NCBI RefSeq assembly: GCF_030546575.1
Contig: NZ_JAUOTN010000004.1
Location: 124,001 to 188,000 of the forward strand
DNA: 64,000 nucleotides
From: Pontibacter coccineus
GTDB lineage: Bacteria; Bacteroidota; Bacteroidia; Cytophagales; Hymenobacteraceae
Direction: 5' to 3'
The notes below the pieces were generated by a model that made no database searches, was not told the DNA's origin, and saw nothing but the letters and a program-made list of their open reading frames with translations. Numbering within the stretch: position 1 is the first letter of the stretch; each line of letters opens with the position of its first letter. Below are positions 54,920 through 63,755 of this stretch, one piece after another. Made by a program: the position numbers and the translations under genes.

Positions 54920-54938
54920 CTCAGGTATACGCTATACC

Positions 54939-57176
54939 TTATTGATTCTGCGACGCTGTCGTCGGGTTGATCAGGTTGCGCTCCAGGAAGTCGGTCATCA
55001 TGGTGAAGCGGTGCAGGCTCGTAATGCCGCCACCCACGCCGTGGTTACGGTTCGGGTAGAAGAAGCTCTCGAACTGCTTGTTGGCGCTGATCAGGGCGTC
55101 CTGCATCTCCACCGCGTTCTGGAAGTGCACGTTGTCGTCACCGGTACCGTGGATCAGCAGCAGCTCACCCTGCAGTTTGTCAGCAAAGAACAGCGGCGAG
55201 TTATCATCGTAGCCAGAAGCATTCTCTTGTGGTGTTTTCAGGTAGCGCTCAGTGTAGATCGTGTCGTAATAGCGCCAGTTCGTAACCGGAGCCACGGAGA
55301 TACCGGCACGGAACACGCCATTGCCTTTGGTCAGGCCGAGCAGCGTCATGTAGCCCCCATAGCTGTGGCCCCAGATGCCGATGCGGTTTTTGTCTACGTA
55401 GGACTGATTACCCAGCCACTTGGCCGCTTCAATCTGGTCTTCGATCTCATACTTGCCAAGGTTGGCGTACGTCACTTTCTTGAACTCAGCGCCACGGGCA
55501 CCAGTGCCACGGTTGTCCACGCTCACCACAATAGCACCTTTGTTAGCCAGCACCTGGTACCACAGGTAGTTGGCACCACCCCAACTGTTGTTGACGGTCT
55601 GGGAACCTGGGCCACCGTACACGAACATCAGCACCGGGTACTTTTTCTTCGGATCAAAATCGGTTGGTTTGATCATCCAGCCGTTCAGTTGCGTGCCGTC
55701 CGGGGTCTTCATGGTGAAGAACTCCTGCTTGGCGATATCATACTGGGCCAGCGTGTTGCGAAGCTTCTGGTTGTCTTCCAGCACTTTCACCAGCTTGCCG
55801 TCTTTGGCAGTGTGCAGACTAACAGTCAGTGGAGTGTTGGCAGCGGTGTGGTAGGCAAGGTAATACTTGTAGTCCTTGCTCATGTTCACGCTGTAGGTAC
55901 CTGCCTCGGTGGTCAGGCGTTTTTTGTTTTTGCCTTTGCTGCTGATGCTGAACAGGTGGCGCTCCATCGGCGATACTTCCGTCGACATAAAATACAGCTT
56001 GTCGTTTTTCTCATCGAAACCGATGAAGTTGCTAACCTCCCAGTTGCCCTTTGTGATCTGGCGCACCAGCTTGCCGTTCATGTTATGCATGTACAGGTGG
56101 TTAAAGCCGTCCTGCTCCGAAGAGTGGATGAAGTGCTTGCCGTCTTTCAGGTAGGTCAGGTCGTCGGTGATGTCGATGTACGCTTTGTCGGTTTCCTTTA
56201 GCACCACGTTGGCTTTGCCGGTGGTGGCATTGGCGTGCAGCAACTCCAGCGTGTTCTGCAGGCGGTTCATTTTCTGGATCGAAAGCAGGTTGCTGTCGTT
56301 GGTCCACTTGATGCGCGGGATGTAGATGTCCGTCTCGTTGCCGGTGTCCATCTTCACGGTCTGTCCGTTGCCCACGTTGTACACCGATACAGTCACGATC
56401 GAGTTGGCCTCACCGGCTTTCGGGTATTTGAACTTGTTGTCCTGCGGGTATAGCTCGCCCCACATCTGCATGTTAAACTCGGGCACTTTCGTCTCGTCGA
56501 AGGTATAGAAAGCGATCTTAGAGCCGTCTGGTGACCAGTGGAAACCCTGCGCAAACGAGAATTCCTCCTCATATACCCAGTCGGCGTAGCCGTTGATGAT
56601 GGAGTTGAACTTGCCGGTGTTAGTAATCTGCGTCTCCTTCATGTTGCTCAGGTCCACGAAGAACATGTTGCCTTCGCGGGCAAACGCCACACGCTTGGCA
56701 TCCGGCGAGAACGTAGCGTAAAGCTGCTTGCCACCGTTGCTCAGCTTGGTCAGTTTCTTGGAGGCGATATCGTACACATAAAACTCTGCCTTGGAAGAAC
56801 GGCGGTAGAGCTGCTCTTTTTCTGTGCCGAAAAGCACTTTTTTCTCATCCGAGCTGAAGGTATAGCTGTCGAATTTGATCGGCTTGTCGCTGCCCTCCGG
56901 CTTCAGGTCTTCACCTTCAATGATCGTGTTTACCGGCTGGCCGGTCGTCACGTCGTAGCGCACAATGTCATTTACGCCGTTCTTCTCGTCGGCTACCTGC
57001 GAGCTGTAGTAGCGGCCATCGTTCATCCAATTGACGCCGTACACCGATTTTGCCGAGAAGGTGCCCTTCTGGTAGATGTCCTCCAGCGTGACTTCTTTCT
57101 TCTGCTGCGCCTGCGCCACTAAAGCAAAGCAAAGGAGCACCACAGCCAGAAAATTGGTTTTAAGGTTGATATGCAT
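54939..57176 (-). CDS. S9 family dipeptidyl-peptidase (DPP-IV type)
   Basis: A 745-aa secreted serine peptidase with a signal peptide ending QAQQ. It has a beta-propeller N-domain (about 60-480) with the substrate-binding DWVYEEEF motif, and then the alpha/beta-hydrolase domain. The predicted triad is Ser605 (GHSYGGY), Asp680 (HGTGDDNVH) and His712 (NRNHGVGGG). It removes dipeptides, usually X-Pro, from peptide N-termini in the periplasm. In Bacteroidota it feeds amino-acid uptake. Confidence 0.95.
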   Translation of the reverse strand: MHINLKTNFLAVVLLCFALVAQAQQKKEVTLEDIYQKGTFSAKSVYGVNWMNDGRYYSSQVADEKNGVNDIVRYDVTTGQPVNTIIEGEDLKPEGSDKPIKFDSYTFSSDEKKVLFGTEKEQLYRRSSKAEFYVYDIASKKLTKLSNGGKQLYATFSPDAKRVAFAREGNMFFVDLSNMKETQITNTGKFNSIINGYADWVYEEEFSFAQGFHWSPDGSKIAFYTFDETKVPEFNMQMWGELYPQDNKFKYPKAGEANSIVTVSVYNVGNGQTVKMDTGNETDIYIPRIKWTNDSNLLSIQKMNRLQNTLELLHANATTGKANVVLKETDKAYIDITDDLTYLKDGKHFIHSSEQDGFNHLYMHNMNGKLVRQITKGNWEVSNFIGFDEKNDKLYFMSTEVSPMERHLFSISSKGKNKKRLTTEAGTYSVNMSKDYKYYLAYHTAANTPLTVSLHTAKDGKLVKVLEDNQKLRNTLAQYDIAKQEFFTMKTPDGTQLNGWMIKPTDFDPKKKYPVLMFVYGGPGSQTVNNSWGGANYLWYQVLANKGAIVVSVDNRGTGARGAEFKKVTYANLGKYEIEDQIEAAKWLGNQSYVDKNRIGIWGHSYGGYMTLLGLTKGNGVFRAGISVAPVTNWRYYDTIYTERYLKTPQENASGYDDNSPLFFADKLQGELLLIHGTGDDNVHFQNAVEMQDALISANKQFESFFYPNRNHGVGGGITSLHRFTMMTDFLERNLINPTTASQNQ

Positions 57177-57278
57177 TTGTATAAGGGTTGTTATCGTTTA
57201 GTTTGCTAATTTATCAGAATAATGTGGTATTGCCATACCTTACCGCCAAAACCGTACCGCCCACAGGTATAGCCCAAC

Positions 57279-57316
57279 AAAAAAGCGGCATCCCTTTCGG
57301 AATCCGCCGCCTTTCT
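57279..57316 (-). terminator. Probable terminator of the OmpP1/FadL gene
   Basis: GCGGC...GCCGC arms flank a 16-base inner part that pairs partly (ATCC with GGAAT). On the reverse strand a T-run follows. It lies 23 bases past the stop. Confidence 0.6.
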
Positions 57317-57338
57317 GAAAACAGGAAAAAAATCTTGC

Positions 57339-58841
57339 TTAGAAGTTATAGCCGACAGTCAGCAGCACGGTGTTGAGCTTGTCTTCGATGTCAACCACCG
57401 GCACAAATACGGACGGGTCGTTGAAGTTATAGGGGCTGTACAGGCTGTTCGCTGTGGAACTGGTAAAAGCCACATCAGCGTAGTACTTGTTCAGCCGTAT
57501 ACCTGTACCCAGCGTAAAGGTGTTTATTTTGCCGTCAAAATCAGCATTTTGGTAGGGGTCGCCTGTGATGGCGTAACCCGCTCTGAAACGAAACACTTCG
57601 TAACGCCCCTCAGCGCCTACCTTAAAGTTAAGTGCCGACTGGTAATTGCCGGAAATGCGGTCGTTCACGCTGTTAAAGTAGCTGCTATTGCCACCAAAGT
57701 CATCGCCTTCAGAGTAGCGGGCATTGGAGTAATTTACATATTCGATGTCAGCTGCTATAAAACCATACTTCTGCAGGAAGAAGGCAACACCACCCGAGGC
57801 ACGGAACGGTGTAGTCAGTTTATAGGAAAACTCGCCCGGCAACTCTGCAGCGCTGTAATTCTCACCTGGCAAAAACTGGCTATACATGGAGCGCTGATAC
57901 GTCTCGTCGAAGTTGTAGAGCGTTGGCGTTTGAACAGAAGCCCCCAGTCGGATAACATCAGAAGGGCGGAAGATCATACCCAGTTTCAGGTTAACGCCCG
58001 TGCCGCGCGTTCTGTACTCGTCGCGCAGCTCCAGGCTGGTAAAATCAGAGTTGGCACTGGCTTCGGCCTCTCTGAAAATCCGCTCCTGCCTGAAGTCTGA
58101 GGTGACCACACCAAGCGACGCGCCCAGGTATATTTTGTCGCGGTAACTGGTGCCGCCGCCTATGTCAATCTGGTTCTGAGATCCTCTCCTGATAATTTCT
58201 TCTGTTTGGTTGATCTCGCCTTCACGATAGGTAGGTATAGCAAAGCCCTCTTCATCAAAATCAAACAAAAAAGTGCCGTAGGCCAAGCCCTCCATGGTCG
58301 TGAATCCATTGTCGAACTCATTATCCAGATCAGTCTGTGTGCGGCCGCGCAGGTTCGCCAGTTCCGTGAAATACTCGACTATAGTCGGATCTTGCCCGCC
58401 GGCTGTGTTGCGGTAAGAGGTTCTGTTGTTGAAACTATTGAGTCTGCTAAAGCTGATACCAAAAGTCACGCCACGCCAGTCACTGTCATCGTTGGCCTGT
58501 CGGTCGGCAAACACAAAGCCGATATGGGGCACGGCCACGTTGTTGCGCTCATCATTCGTAGAAATGCCACCGACACGCCCTGTTGAAGAGGAAAAGCTAA
58601 GGCCCGGGGTAATGCTGAATTCCGACCGCCTGAACATTCCAAGACCAGCTGGGTTAGAGGCTATGGTAGACACATCCGCTCCGAGTGCCGTTTGTGCTCC
58701 TCCTATACCTTGGATACGTGCGGACCCGGTGATTCCGTAACGGGTGTAGCGCAGGGCATCTACCTCGTCCTGGGCAAAGGCGGTTCCGCCCCAGCCCAGC
58801 AGAAGCGCCAGGCTGGCGGAAACAATCTTAGTAATTTTCAT
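57339..58841 (-). CDS. OmpP1/FadL-family outer-membrane protein
   Basis: A 500-aa outer-membrane barrel with a signal peptide (ALLLGWGGTAFAQ). The N-terminal mature part has GGAQTALGADVSTIASNPAGLGMFRRSEF, the hatch-like NPAG signature of FadL/OmpP1/TodX proteins. Many strands follow and it ends LLTVGYNF with terminal Phe. FadL-type proteins carry hydrophobic compounds across the outer membrane; the ligand is unknown. The gene follows the Tyr-rich lipoprotein gene on the same strand with a 17-base gap, so they form an operon. Confidence 0.88.
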   Translation of the reverse strand: MKITKIVSASLALLLGWGGTAFAQDEVDALRYTRYGITGSARIQGIGGAQTALGADVSTIASNPAGLGMFRRSEFSITPGLSFSSSTGRVGGISTNDERNNVAVPHIGFVFADRQANDDSDWRGVTFGISFSRLNSFNNRTSYRNTAGGQDPTIVEYFTELANLRGRTQTDLDNEFDNGFTTMEGLAYGTFLFDFDEEGFAIPTYREGEINQTEEIIRRGSQNQIDIGGGTSYRDKIYLGASLGVVTSDFRQERIFREAEASANSDFTSLELRDEYRTRGTGVNLKLGMIFRPSDVIRLGASVQTPTLYNFDETYQRSMYSQFLPGENYSAAELPGEFSYKLTTPFRASGGVAFFLQKYGFIAADIEYVNYSNARYSEGDDFGGNSSYFNSVNDRISGNYQSALNFKVGAEGRYEVFRFRAGYAITGDPYQNADFDGKINTFTLGTGIRLNKYYADVAFTSSTANSLYSPYNFNDPSVFVPVVDIEDKLNTVLLTVGYNF

Positions 58842-58858
58842 GGATTAGTGGTTAGTGG

Positions 58859-60136
58859 TTAGTTTCCTCCTCTACTTCCACGGCCACCGCCGCTGGAGTT
58901 AGAACGTGCTGGAGGGCTTGATGTGCCTGAACTTCTGGATGGTGGCGAGTAGCTAGGCTGTGAACGCTGCACTGGCTCACTTCGCTGATAGCTTGGTTGC
59001 GAACGCTGCACCGGTTGGCTACGCTGGTAGCTTGGCTGTGAGCGCTGCACGGGCTCGCGCTGAATCTGCTGACGTTGCGCCGGCTGCTGTTGTATTCTCT
59101 CCTGGCGTTGTGTAGGCTGCTGTATACGCTGCTGGCGCTCTCGCGGCTGGGTAGCCGGCGACACATATTCCTCTCTCGACTGGTTGATACGCTGCACAGG
59201 CTGCTGACCTTCCGGTTGCTGGCGCGAAGGCCTTACCTGACCGCTCTGCGGATCGTAACCACGATTCGTAGTGGCCGGTCTGGCTGGCAACGTACGGCCA
59301 GTGTTTTCTCCTGCGTTGATCTCCTGGCTTCTTGAATTCGTATTGCCGTTGGCACGTTCTGTTCTGCTTGGGCGGGCATAATCTGCACCTTCCGTGCGCT
59401 GCTCGTTGCTAACTGCTTCTGATCGGTTTGGTCGGCCAGTTACACGCTCCGGGTTGCCCGTTGCCGGCACAACACTGCGCTCACCGCGCGGTCCGTACTG
59501 CACCTGACGTGGCTGCACCACGACCGGACGATCATAGACGAAGCGATTTCCGCCATAGTAGCCTCGGTTATACCCATTGTAGTAGCCAGCATAGTAGTTA
59601 TTGTACGGCCAGTATCTGTTGCCCCAGTAGGGATCATACATACCGTAAGAGTGTCCCCAGCGGTTCCAGCCAGAGCCCCAGCCCATGCCTAGTCCGATAC
59701 TCACCCGCAAACCGCCTCTGTGCATGAACGGGTCATACAGGAACGGATCGTAAAATGGGTCATAGTAGTAGGGGTCGTAAAACGGACTAACGCGGTTCAT
59801 ACGGTGAACATACGAGGATGTCCAGTACGGGTCTACATAAGCGTAATTAGCGTTATTCCAGGTTGCCTGCGGGCGGTAGGTACGGCCGTCGTAGTACTCG
59901 TCGGAGGCGTAGTTTTGAGTGACATCGCCAGTGGCGGCCTGCTGGTTTTCCTCAGCAGAAGCATATTGCTGCTGTTGGGGAGCTTGAGCCTGCGGCTGCA
60001 CATATTCGGTACGGTCTGATGAGCTGTAATACATATCATCATACTCCGTCGACTGCATAGCTACCGGGCTGCTGCAACCAACCGCGAAAAGTGCAATCAC
60101 AGGGGCTATTGCGGTGTATATGTTTATTTTTTTCAT
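58859..60136 (-). CDS. Tyr/Pro-rich, Gln/Arg-repeat lipoprotein
   Basis: A 425-aa lipoprotein (lipobox AVGC near residue 21). It is of low complexity in three zones: a Gln/Ala-rich stretch (about 45-75), a Tyr/Asp/Asn/Gly-rich zone (about 95-205; YDPYYYDPFYDPFLYDPF, YNNYYAGYYNGYNRGYYGG), and a Gln/Arg/Ser/Pro tail with a 13-residue repeat RSQPSYQRS(Q/E)PVQ (about 360-400) followed by a Gly-rich end. It is probably surface-exposed or periplasmic and disordered. No catalytic domain is seen. Upstream of the OmpP1/FadL gene in an operon; divergent from proS, with an exact -7 box. Confidence 0.78.
   Translation of the reverse strand: MKKINIYTAIAPVIALFAVGCSSPVAMQSTEYDDMYYSSSDRTEYVQPQAQAPQQQQYASAEENQQAATGDVTQNYASDEYYDGRTYRPQATWNNANYAYVDPYWTSSYVHRMNRVSPFYDPYYYDPFYDPFLYDPFMHRGGLRVSIGLGMGWGSGWNRWGHSYGMYDPYWGNRYWPYNNYYAGYYNGYNRGYYGGNRFVYDRPVVVQPRQVQYGPRGERSVVPATGNPERVTGRPNRSEAVSNEQRTEGADYARPSRTERANGNTNSRSQEINAGENTGRTLPARPATTNRGYDPQSGQVRPSRQQPEGQQPVQRINQSREEYVSPATQPRERQQRIQQPTQRQERIQQQPAQRQQIQREPVQRSQPSYQRSQPVQRSQPSYQRSEPVQRSQPSYSPPSRSSGTSSPPARSNSSGGGRGSRGGN
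58952..59051. repeat. 39-bp tandem repeat inside the lipoprotein gene
   Basis: Two and a half copies of a 39-base unit encode RSQPSYQRS(Q/E)PVQ. The units differ at several bases, so the array is not recent, but it can still recombine and change length. Confidence 0.75.
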
Positions 60137-60167
60137 GGCCTTCTGTGTTTCTAAAATGCTTCTATAT

Positions 60168-60175
60168 CAAAGATA
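60168..60175 (-). promoter_or_regulatory. -7 box of the lipoprotein-OmpP1 operon
   Basis: CAAAGATA on the forward strand reads TATCTTTG on the reverse strand, an exact TAnnTTTG match about 32 bases before the lipoprotein ATG. A -33 TTTG at the ideal spacing is not present. Confidence 0.6.
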
Positions 60176-60221
60176 TAAACACAATAGCGCAAAACCTTAT
60201 CAATAGTATAATATATTAACG

Positions 60222-60229
60222 TAATTTTG
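60222..60229 (+). promoter_or_regulatory. -7 box of proS
   Basis: TAATTTTG is an exact TAnnTTTG match 93 bases before the proS ATG, leaving a leader of about 85 bases. The leader shows no T-box-like pattern that I can recognise. Confidence 0.45.
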
Positions 60230-60321
60230 GGCCGGAATGATTTTAAATCTTCTCTACACGGAGAGCAATATTCATTCCAAAAAGATTTACAATTAGAGAT
60301 ATACAATAAATAATTTTAAAA

Positions 60322-61800
60322 ATGAGTAAAGGGCTGCCAAAAAGAAGCGAAGACTACTCCTTATGGTATAACGAACTGGTAAAAAAAGCCGGTCTGGCGG
60401 AGAACTCCTCCGTTCGCGGCTGTATGGTTATCAAGCCATACGGATTTGCCATCTGGGAAAAAATGCAACGTGTGCTGGACGATATGTTTAAAGCGACCGG
60501 ACACGAGAACGCCTACTTCCCGCTGTTTGTGCCCAAGAGTTTGTTCGAGGCCGAGGAGCAGAATGCCGAAGGCTTTGCCAAGGAGTGCGCCGTGGTGACA
60601 CACTACCGCCTGCAATCAGACCCAGACAAGCCCGGCAAACTGCGCGTGGACCCGAATGCTAAACTCGAGGAGGAGCTGATTGTTCGACCAACTTCTGAGG
60701 CCGTGATCTGGGACACTTACAGAGGCTGGATCCAGAGCTACCGTGACCTGCCCTTGCTCATTAACCAGTGGGCGAACGTGGTACGCTGGGAAATGCGCAC
60801 GCGTCTATTCCTGCGCACGACGGAGTTCCTTTGGCAGGAGGGTCACACCGCCCACGCTACCGCTGATGAGGCTATTGCCGAGACCAAGCAGATGCTGGAG
60901 GTATACGCCACCTTTGCTGAGCAATACATTGCCCTGCCGGTTATCCGTGGCGTAAAAACGCCAAATGAGCGTTTCGCCGGTGCCCTCGACACGTACTGCA
61001 TCGAAGGTTTGATGCAGGATGGCAAGGCTTTGCAGGCAGGTACCTCTCACTTCCTGGGCCAGAACTTTGCAAAGGCCTTTGATGTGAAGTTTGCTACCAA
61101 AGAAGGCGGACTGGAGCACGTATGGGGTACTTCGTGGGGTGTGAGCACGCGCCTGATGGGTGCGCTCGTGATGGCCCACTCCGACGATGAAGGCCTGGTG
61201 CTTCCTCCAAAACTGGCCCCTATCCAAGTGGTGATCGTGCCGATTTACAAAGGCGAAGAGCAACTGGCTCAGATCAGCGAGAAAGTAGAGCAGCTCCGAA
61301 AAGAGCTGATGGCCAAAGGCATCAGCGTGAAGTTCGACAACCGTGATACCGAACGCCCTGGCTTTAAGTTTGCCGAGTGGGAGTTGAAGGGTGTGCCCGT
61401 ACGCATCGCCATCGGTGCCCGCGACCTGGAGAACGGCACGGCCGAAGTCGCCCGCCGTGACACCAAGGAGAAGAGCACGCAGCAATTCGACAGCCTGGCA
61501 ACCTACATCCCTGCCCTGCTCGACGAGATACAGGAGAACATCTACAGCAGAGCACTGAGCTACCGTGAGGAACACACCACCAAGGTAGACAGCTACGAGG
61601 AGTTTAAGCAGGTGCTCGACACCAAAGGCGGCTTTGTGCTGGCCCACTGGGACGGCACACCGGAGACGGAAGAGCGCATTAAGGAAGAAACCAAAGCCAC
61701 GATCCGCTGCATCGCCCTGGACACGCCTGAGGAAGACGGTGTGGACATGGTCACAGGCAAGCCATCGAAGCAGCGCGTATACTTCGCGAAGGCCTATTAA
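60322..61800 (+). CDS. proS: Prolyl-tRNA synthetase, type 3 (short, eukaryote-like)
   Basis: A 492-aa class IIa synthetase of the archaeal/eukaryotic-like ProS form, without the editing insertion of the long bacterial type. Seen are [14 protein letters not shown], the motif 2 region [12 protein letters not shown] and [28 protein letters not shown], motif 3 in [18 protein letters not shown], then the anticodon-binding domain (VVIVPIYKG...[12 protein letters not shown]) and a Zn-domain-like C-terminus ending in KAY with terminal Tyr, as in this class. It charges tRNA-Pro. Terminator 37 bases after the stop. Confidence 0.96.
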   Translation: MSKGLPKRSEDYSLWYNELVKKAGLAENSSVRGCMVIKPYGFAIWEKMQRVLDDMFKATGHENAYFPLFVPKSLFEAEEQNAEGFAKECAVVTHYRLQSDPDKPGKLRVDPNAKLEEELIVRPTSEAVIWDTYRGWIQSYRDLPLLINQWANVVRWEMRTRLFLRTTEFLWQEGHTAHATADEAIAETKQMLEVYATFAEQYIALPVIRGVKTPNERFAGALDTYCIEGLMQDGKALQAGTSHFLGQNFAKAFDVKFATKEGGLEHVWGTSWGVSTRLMGALVMAHSDDEGLVLPPKLAPIQVVIVPIYKGEEQLAQISEKVEQLRKELMAKGISVKFDNRDTERPGFKFAEWELKGVPVRIAIGARDLENGTAEVARRDTKEKSTQQFDSLATYIPALLDEIQENIYSRALSYREEHTTKVDSYEEFKQVLDTKGGFVLAHWDGTPETEERIKEETKATIRCIALDTPEEDGVDMVTGKPSKQRVYFAKAY

Positions 61801-61836
61801 TTGATAATTGCTGACTGCTTTCTGCAGTTAAACATA

Positions 61837-61877
61837 AAAAGCGCCGCTTTCCAGACAGGGAGGCGGCGCTTTTGCTT
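61837..61877 (+). terminator. Terminator of proS
   Basis: AAAAGCGCCGC (61837-61847) pairs with GCGGCGCTTTT (61863-61873), with an inner TTCC/GGGA pairing. It is flanked further out by TTGATAATTG (61801) and CAATTATCAA (61951), an inverted pair. Confidence 0.8.
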
Positions 61878-61996
61878 TGCGAACATCCAGGTTATCACCC
61901 CTTACGATGGCTACGTATAATTTCCTACCCAATCGACATTCAACAACCAACAATTATCAATTATTTGCTATATTTACCTAAACCTACTCCAAAACT

Positions 61997-62470
61997 ATGC
62001 TCATCGACTGGCTTACAGTAGTGCTGCTTATTGGCATCGGCCTTGTCCTGATCGTGGTGGAGCTCATTTTCGTGCCGGGCATCACCATTGTGGGCATACT
62101 GGGCGTTATACTTGCTGGTGTGGGTGTCTGGATCAGCTACGCCGCTTTGGGTACAGAAACGGGCCATCTTGTATTAGCAGGCACAGTCCTGGCCGGGGGG
62201 CTCACGCTTTTCTATAGCTTCAGGTCAGACGCCTGGTCTCGGTTTGCGCTCAAAGACAGCAACAAAAGCCGGGTGAATGAAGAAAACCCCCATTTGCTGG
62301 AGGTAGGCGAAGAAGGTATAACCGTATCGGCGCTGCGGCCACAGGGCACGGCCATCTTTAAGGAGCGGCGTCACGAAGTGCAGACAACGGGCACCTTTCT
62401 GCCACCTAACACGCCTGTGCGCATAATCAAAATAGTAGCGAATAGAATCACAGTAGAAGCAATTACCTAA
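61997..62470 (+). CDS. NfeD-like membrane protein
   Basis: A 157-aa protein with three hydrophobic helices (about 5-27, 30-52, 56-75) and a C-terminal OB-fold NfeD domain (about 95-157; GEEGITVSALRPQGTAIFKERRHEVQTTG, then TPVRIIKIVANRITVEAI). This is the short NfeD form without the protease domain. It is encoded 9 bases before floA, the usual partner; together they organise membrane microdomains. Confidence 0.93.
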   Translation: MLIDWLTVVLLIGIGLVLIVVELIFVPGITIVGILGVILAGVGVWISYAALGTETGHLVLAGTVLAGGLTLFYSFRSDAWSRFALKDSNKSRVNEENPHLLEVGEEGITVSALRPQGTAIFKERRHEVQTTGTFLPPNTPVRIIKIVANRITVEAIT

Positions 62471-62479
62471 AACAACTCA

Positions 62480-63466
62480 ATGGAAAATTTTTCACTCTTA
62501 TTCCTCATTGCGGGCGGCATTATCCTGCTGTTCATCTTCTTATACTTTGTCCCCATCAGTCTTTGGATAACGGCGCTCTTCTCAGGCGTGAAAGTTGGCC
62601 TGTTGGAGTTGGTGTTCATGCGTATCCGTAAGGTGCCGCCAAGCCTGATCGTCAACTCCATGATCAACGCCACCAAGGCAGGTATAGACGTGACCACCAC
62701 CGAGCTCGAAACCCACTACCTGGCCGGCGGTAACGTACCCAACGTAATCCGGGCGCTCATATCAGCTGACAAAGCCAACATCCCACTTTCTTTCAAGCAG
62801 GCCACCGCCATTGACCTAGCAGGTCGCGATGTGTTTGAGGCCGTAACCACTTCTGTAAACCCGAAAGTGATCAATACGCCGAACGTAGCAGCTGTAGCGC
62901 AGGATGGCATCCAGCTCATTGCCAAAGCCCGTGTGACGGTCCGCGCCAACATCATGCAGCTGGTAGGTGGTGCCGGTGAGGAGACGATTCTGGCTCGTGT
63001 GGGTGAGGGCATTGTGACCTCCATCGGTTCATCGGCATCGCACAAGAGCGTGCTGGAAAACCCAGACATGATTTCGAAACTGGTGCTGCAAAAAGGCCTC
63101 GATGCCGGAACAGCTTATGAGATCCTTTCGATTGATATCGCCGACATTGATGTAGGCGAGAACATCGGCGCGAAACTGCAGATTGACCAGGCAGGTGCCG
63201 ACCTGAAAGTAGCCGAGGCAAAAGCAGAGGAACGCCGCGCCATGGCCGTTGCCGTAGAGCAGGAAATGAAGGCGAAGGCCCAAGAAGCCCGCGCCTCCGT
63301 AATCGCAGCCGAAGTAGAAATTCCGCAGGCCATCGCAGCGGCCTTCCGCAGCGGCAACCTCGGCATCATGGACTACTACAAGATGCAGAACATCCAAAGC
63401 GACACCGACATGCGCAACTCCATTGCCAACCCAAGCCAGGGCGGGCAGAATAAGCCAAAGGAATAG
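62480..63466 (+). CDS. floA: Flotillin-like protein FloA
   Basis: A 328-aa protein with an N-terminal membrane hairpin (about 5-42; [34 protein letters not shown]). An SPFH/band-7-type domain follows, with [18 protein letters not shown] and [17 protein letters not shown]. Then comes a helical coiled region rich in Ala/Glu/Lys ([21 protein letters not shown]) and a short polar tail. FloA oligomers mark lipid-raft-like regions and support signalling and secretion. Second gene of the nfeD-floA operon; a perfect terminator follows. Confidence 0.96.
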   Translation: MENFSLLFLIAGGIILLFIFLYFVPISLWITALFSGVKVGLLELVFMRIRKVPPSLIVNSMINATKAGIDVTTTELETHYLAGGNVPNVIRALISADKANIPLSFKQATAIDLAGRDVFEAVTTSVNPKVINTPNVAAVAQDGIQLIAKARVTVRANIMQLVGGAGEETILARVGEGIVTSIGSSASHKSVLENPDMISKLVLQKGLDAGTAYEILSIDIADIDVGENIGAKLQIDQAGADLKVAEAKAEERRAMAVAVEQEMKAKAQEARASVIAAEVEIPQAIAAAFRSGNLGIMDYYKMQNIQSDTDMRNSIANPSQGGQNKPKE

Positions 63467-63482
63467 ATTCTTTTGCTCACAT

Positions 63483-63527
63483 AACAACAGCGGCTATACC
63501 TACATCAGGTATAGCCGCTGTTGTTTT
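63483..63527 (+). terminator. Terminator of the nfeD-floA operon
   Basis: A perfect 19-bp stem (63483-63501 with 63507-63525), loop ACATC, is followed by T residues. The arms contain CTATACCT/AGGTATAG. Confidence 0.88.
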
Positions 63528-63687
63528 TGGCCAATTCGTACGGCCGGGTTCTTATACTTGTTGATTGTCTCCACCTCTGATTGGTGACCAACTGCCGCAA
63601 GAAGGTGGCGCTACAGGCAGCCGTAGTCGCCACAGGCTGCGACGTACACAAGGCATGCAGCGCAGGTATACCTATACCTGCTACTAC
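63528..63687 (+). other. Unexplained GC-rich stretch between two terminators; possible small RNA
   Basis: TATACTTG at 63553-63560 is one base off the -7 consensus. A transcript from it would run about 165 bases to the hairpin at 63688-63729, which has a T-run on the forward strand. Open frames here run straight through the hairpin and have no family pattern, so a protein is unlikely. The palindrome AGGTATACCT lies at 63664. Confidence 0.3.
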
Positions 63688-63731
63688 AAAACAAAAGCCC
63701 GCAGCGCTTGTGGCTGCGGGCTTTTGTTTGT
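63688..63731. terminator. Bidirectional terminator
   Basis: CAAAAGCCCGCAG (63692-63704) pairs with CTGCGGGCTTTTG (63714-63726), extended by AAAA/TTT on both sides. It lies 27 bases beyond the stop of the reverse-strand gene at 63756. Confidence 0.85.
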
Positions 63732-63755
63732 TTATGCGTTACTTCAATTTAGATC

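Noticed and set aside
54942..56201. Long forward open frame (419 codons) opposite the S9 peptidase
   Set aside because: Antisense shadow; the reverse strand has the full DPP-IV motifs and triad.
58952..59051. Regular 39-base repeats as a possible CRISPR array
   Set aside because: The units are contiguous without spacers and encode an in-frame 13-residue protein repeat.
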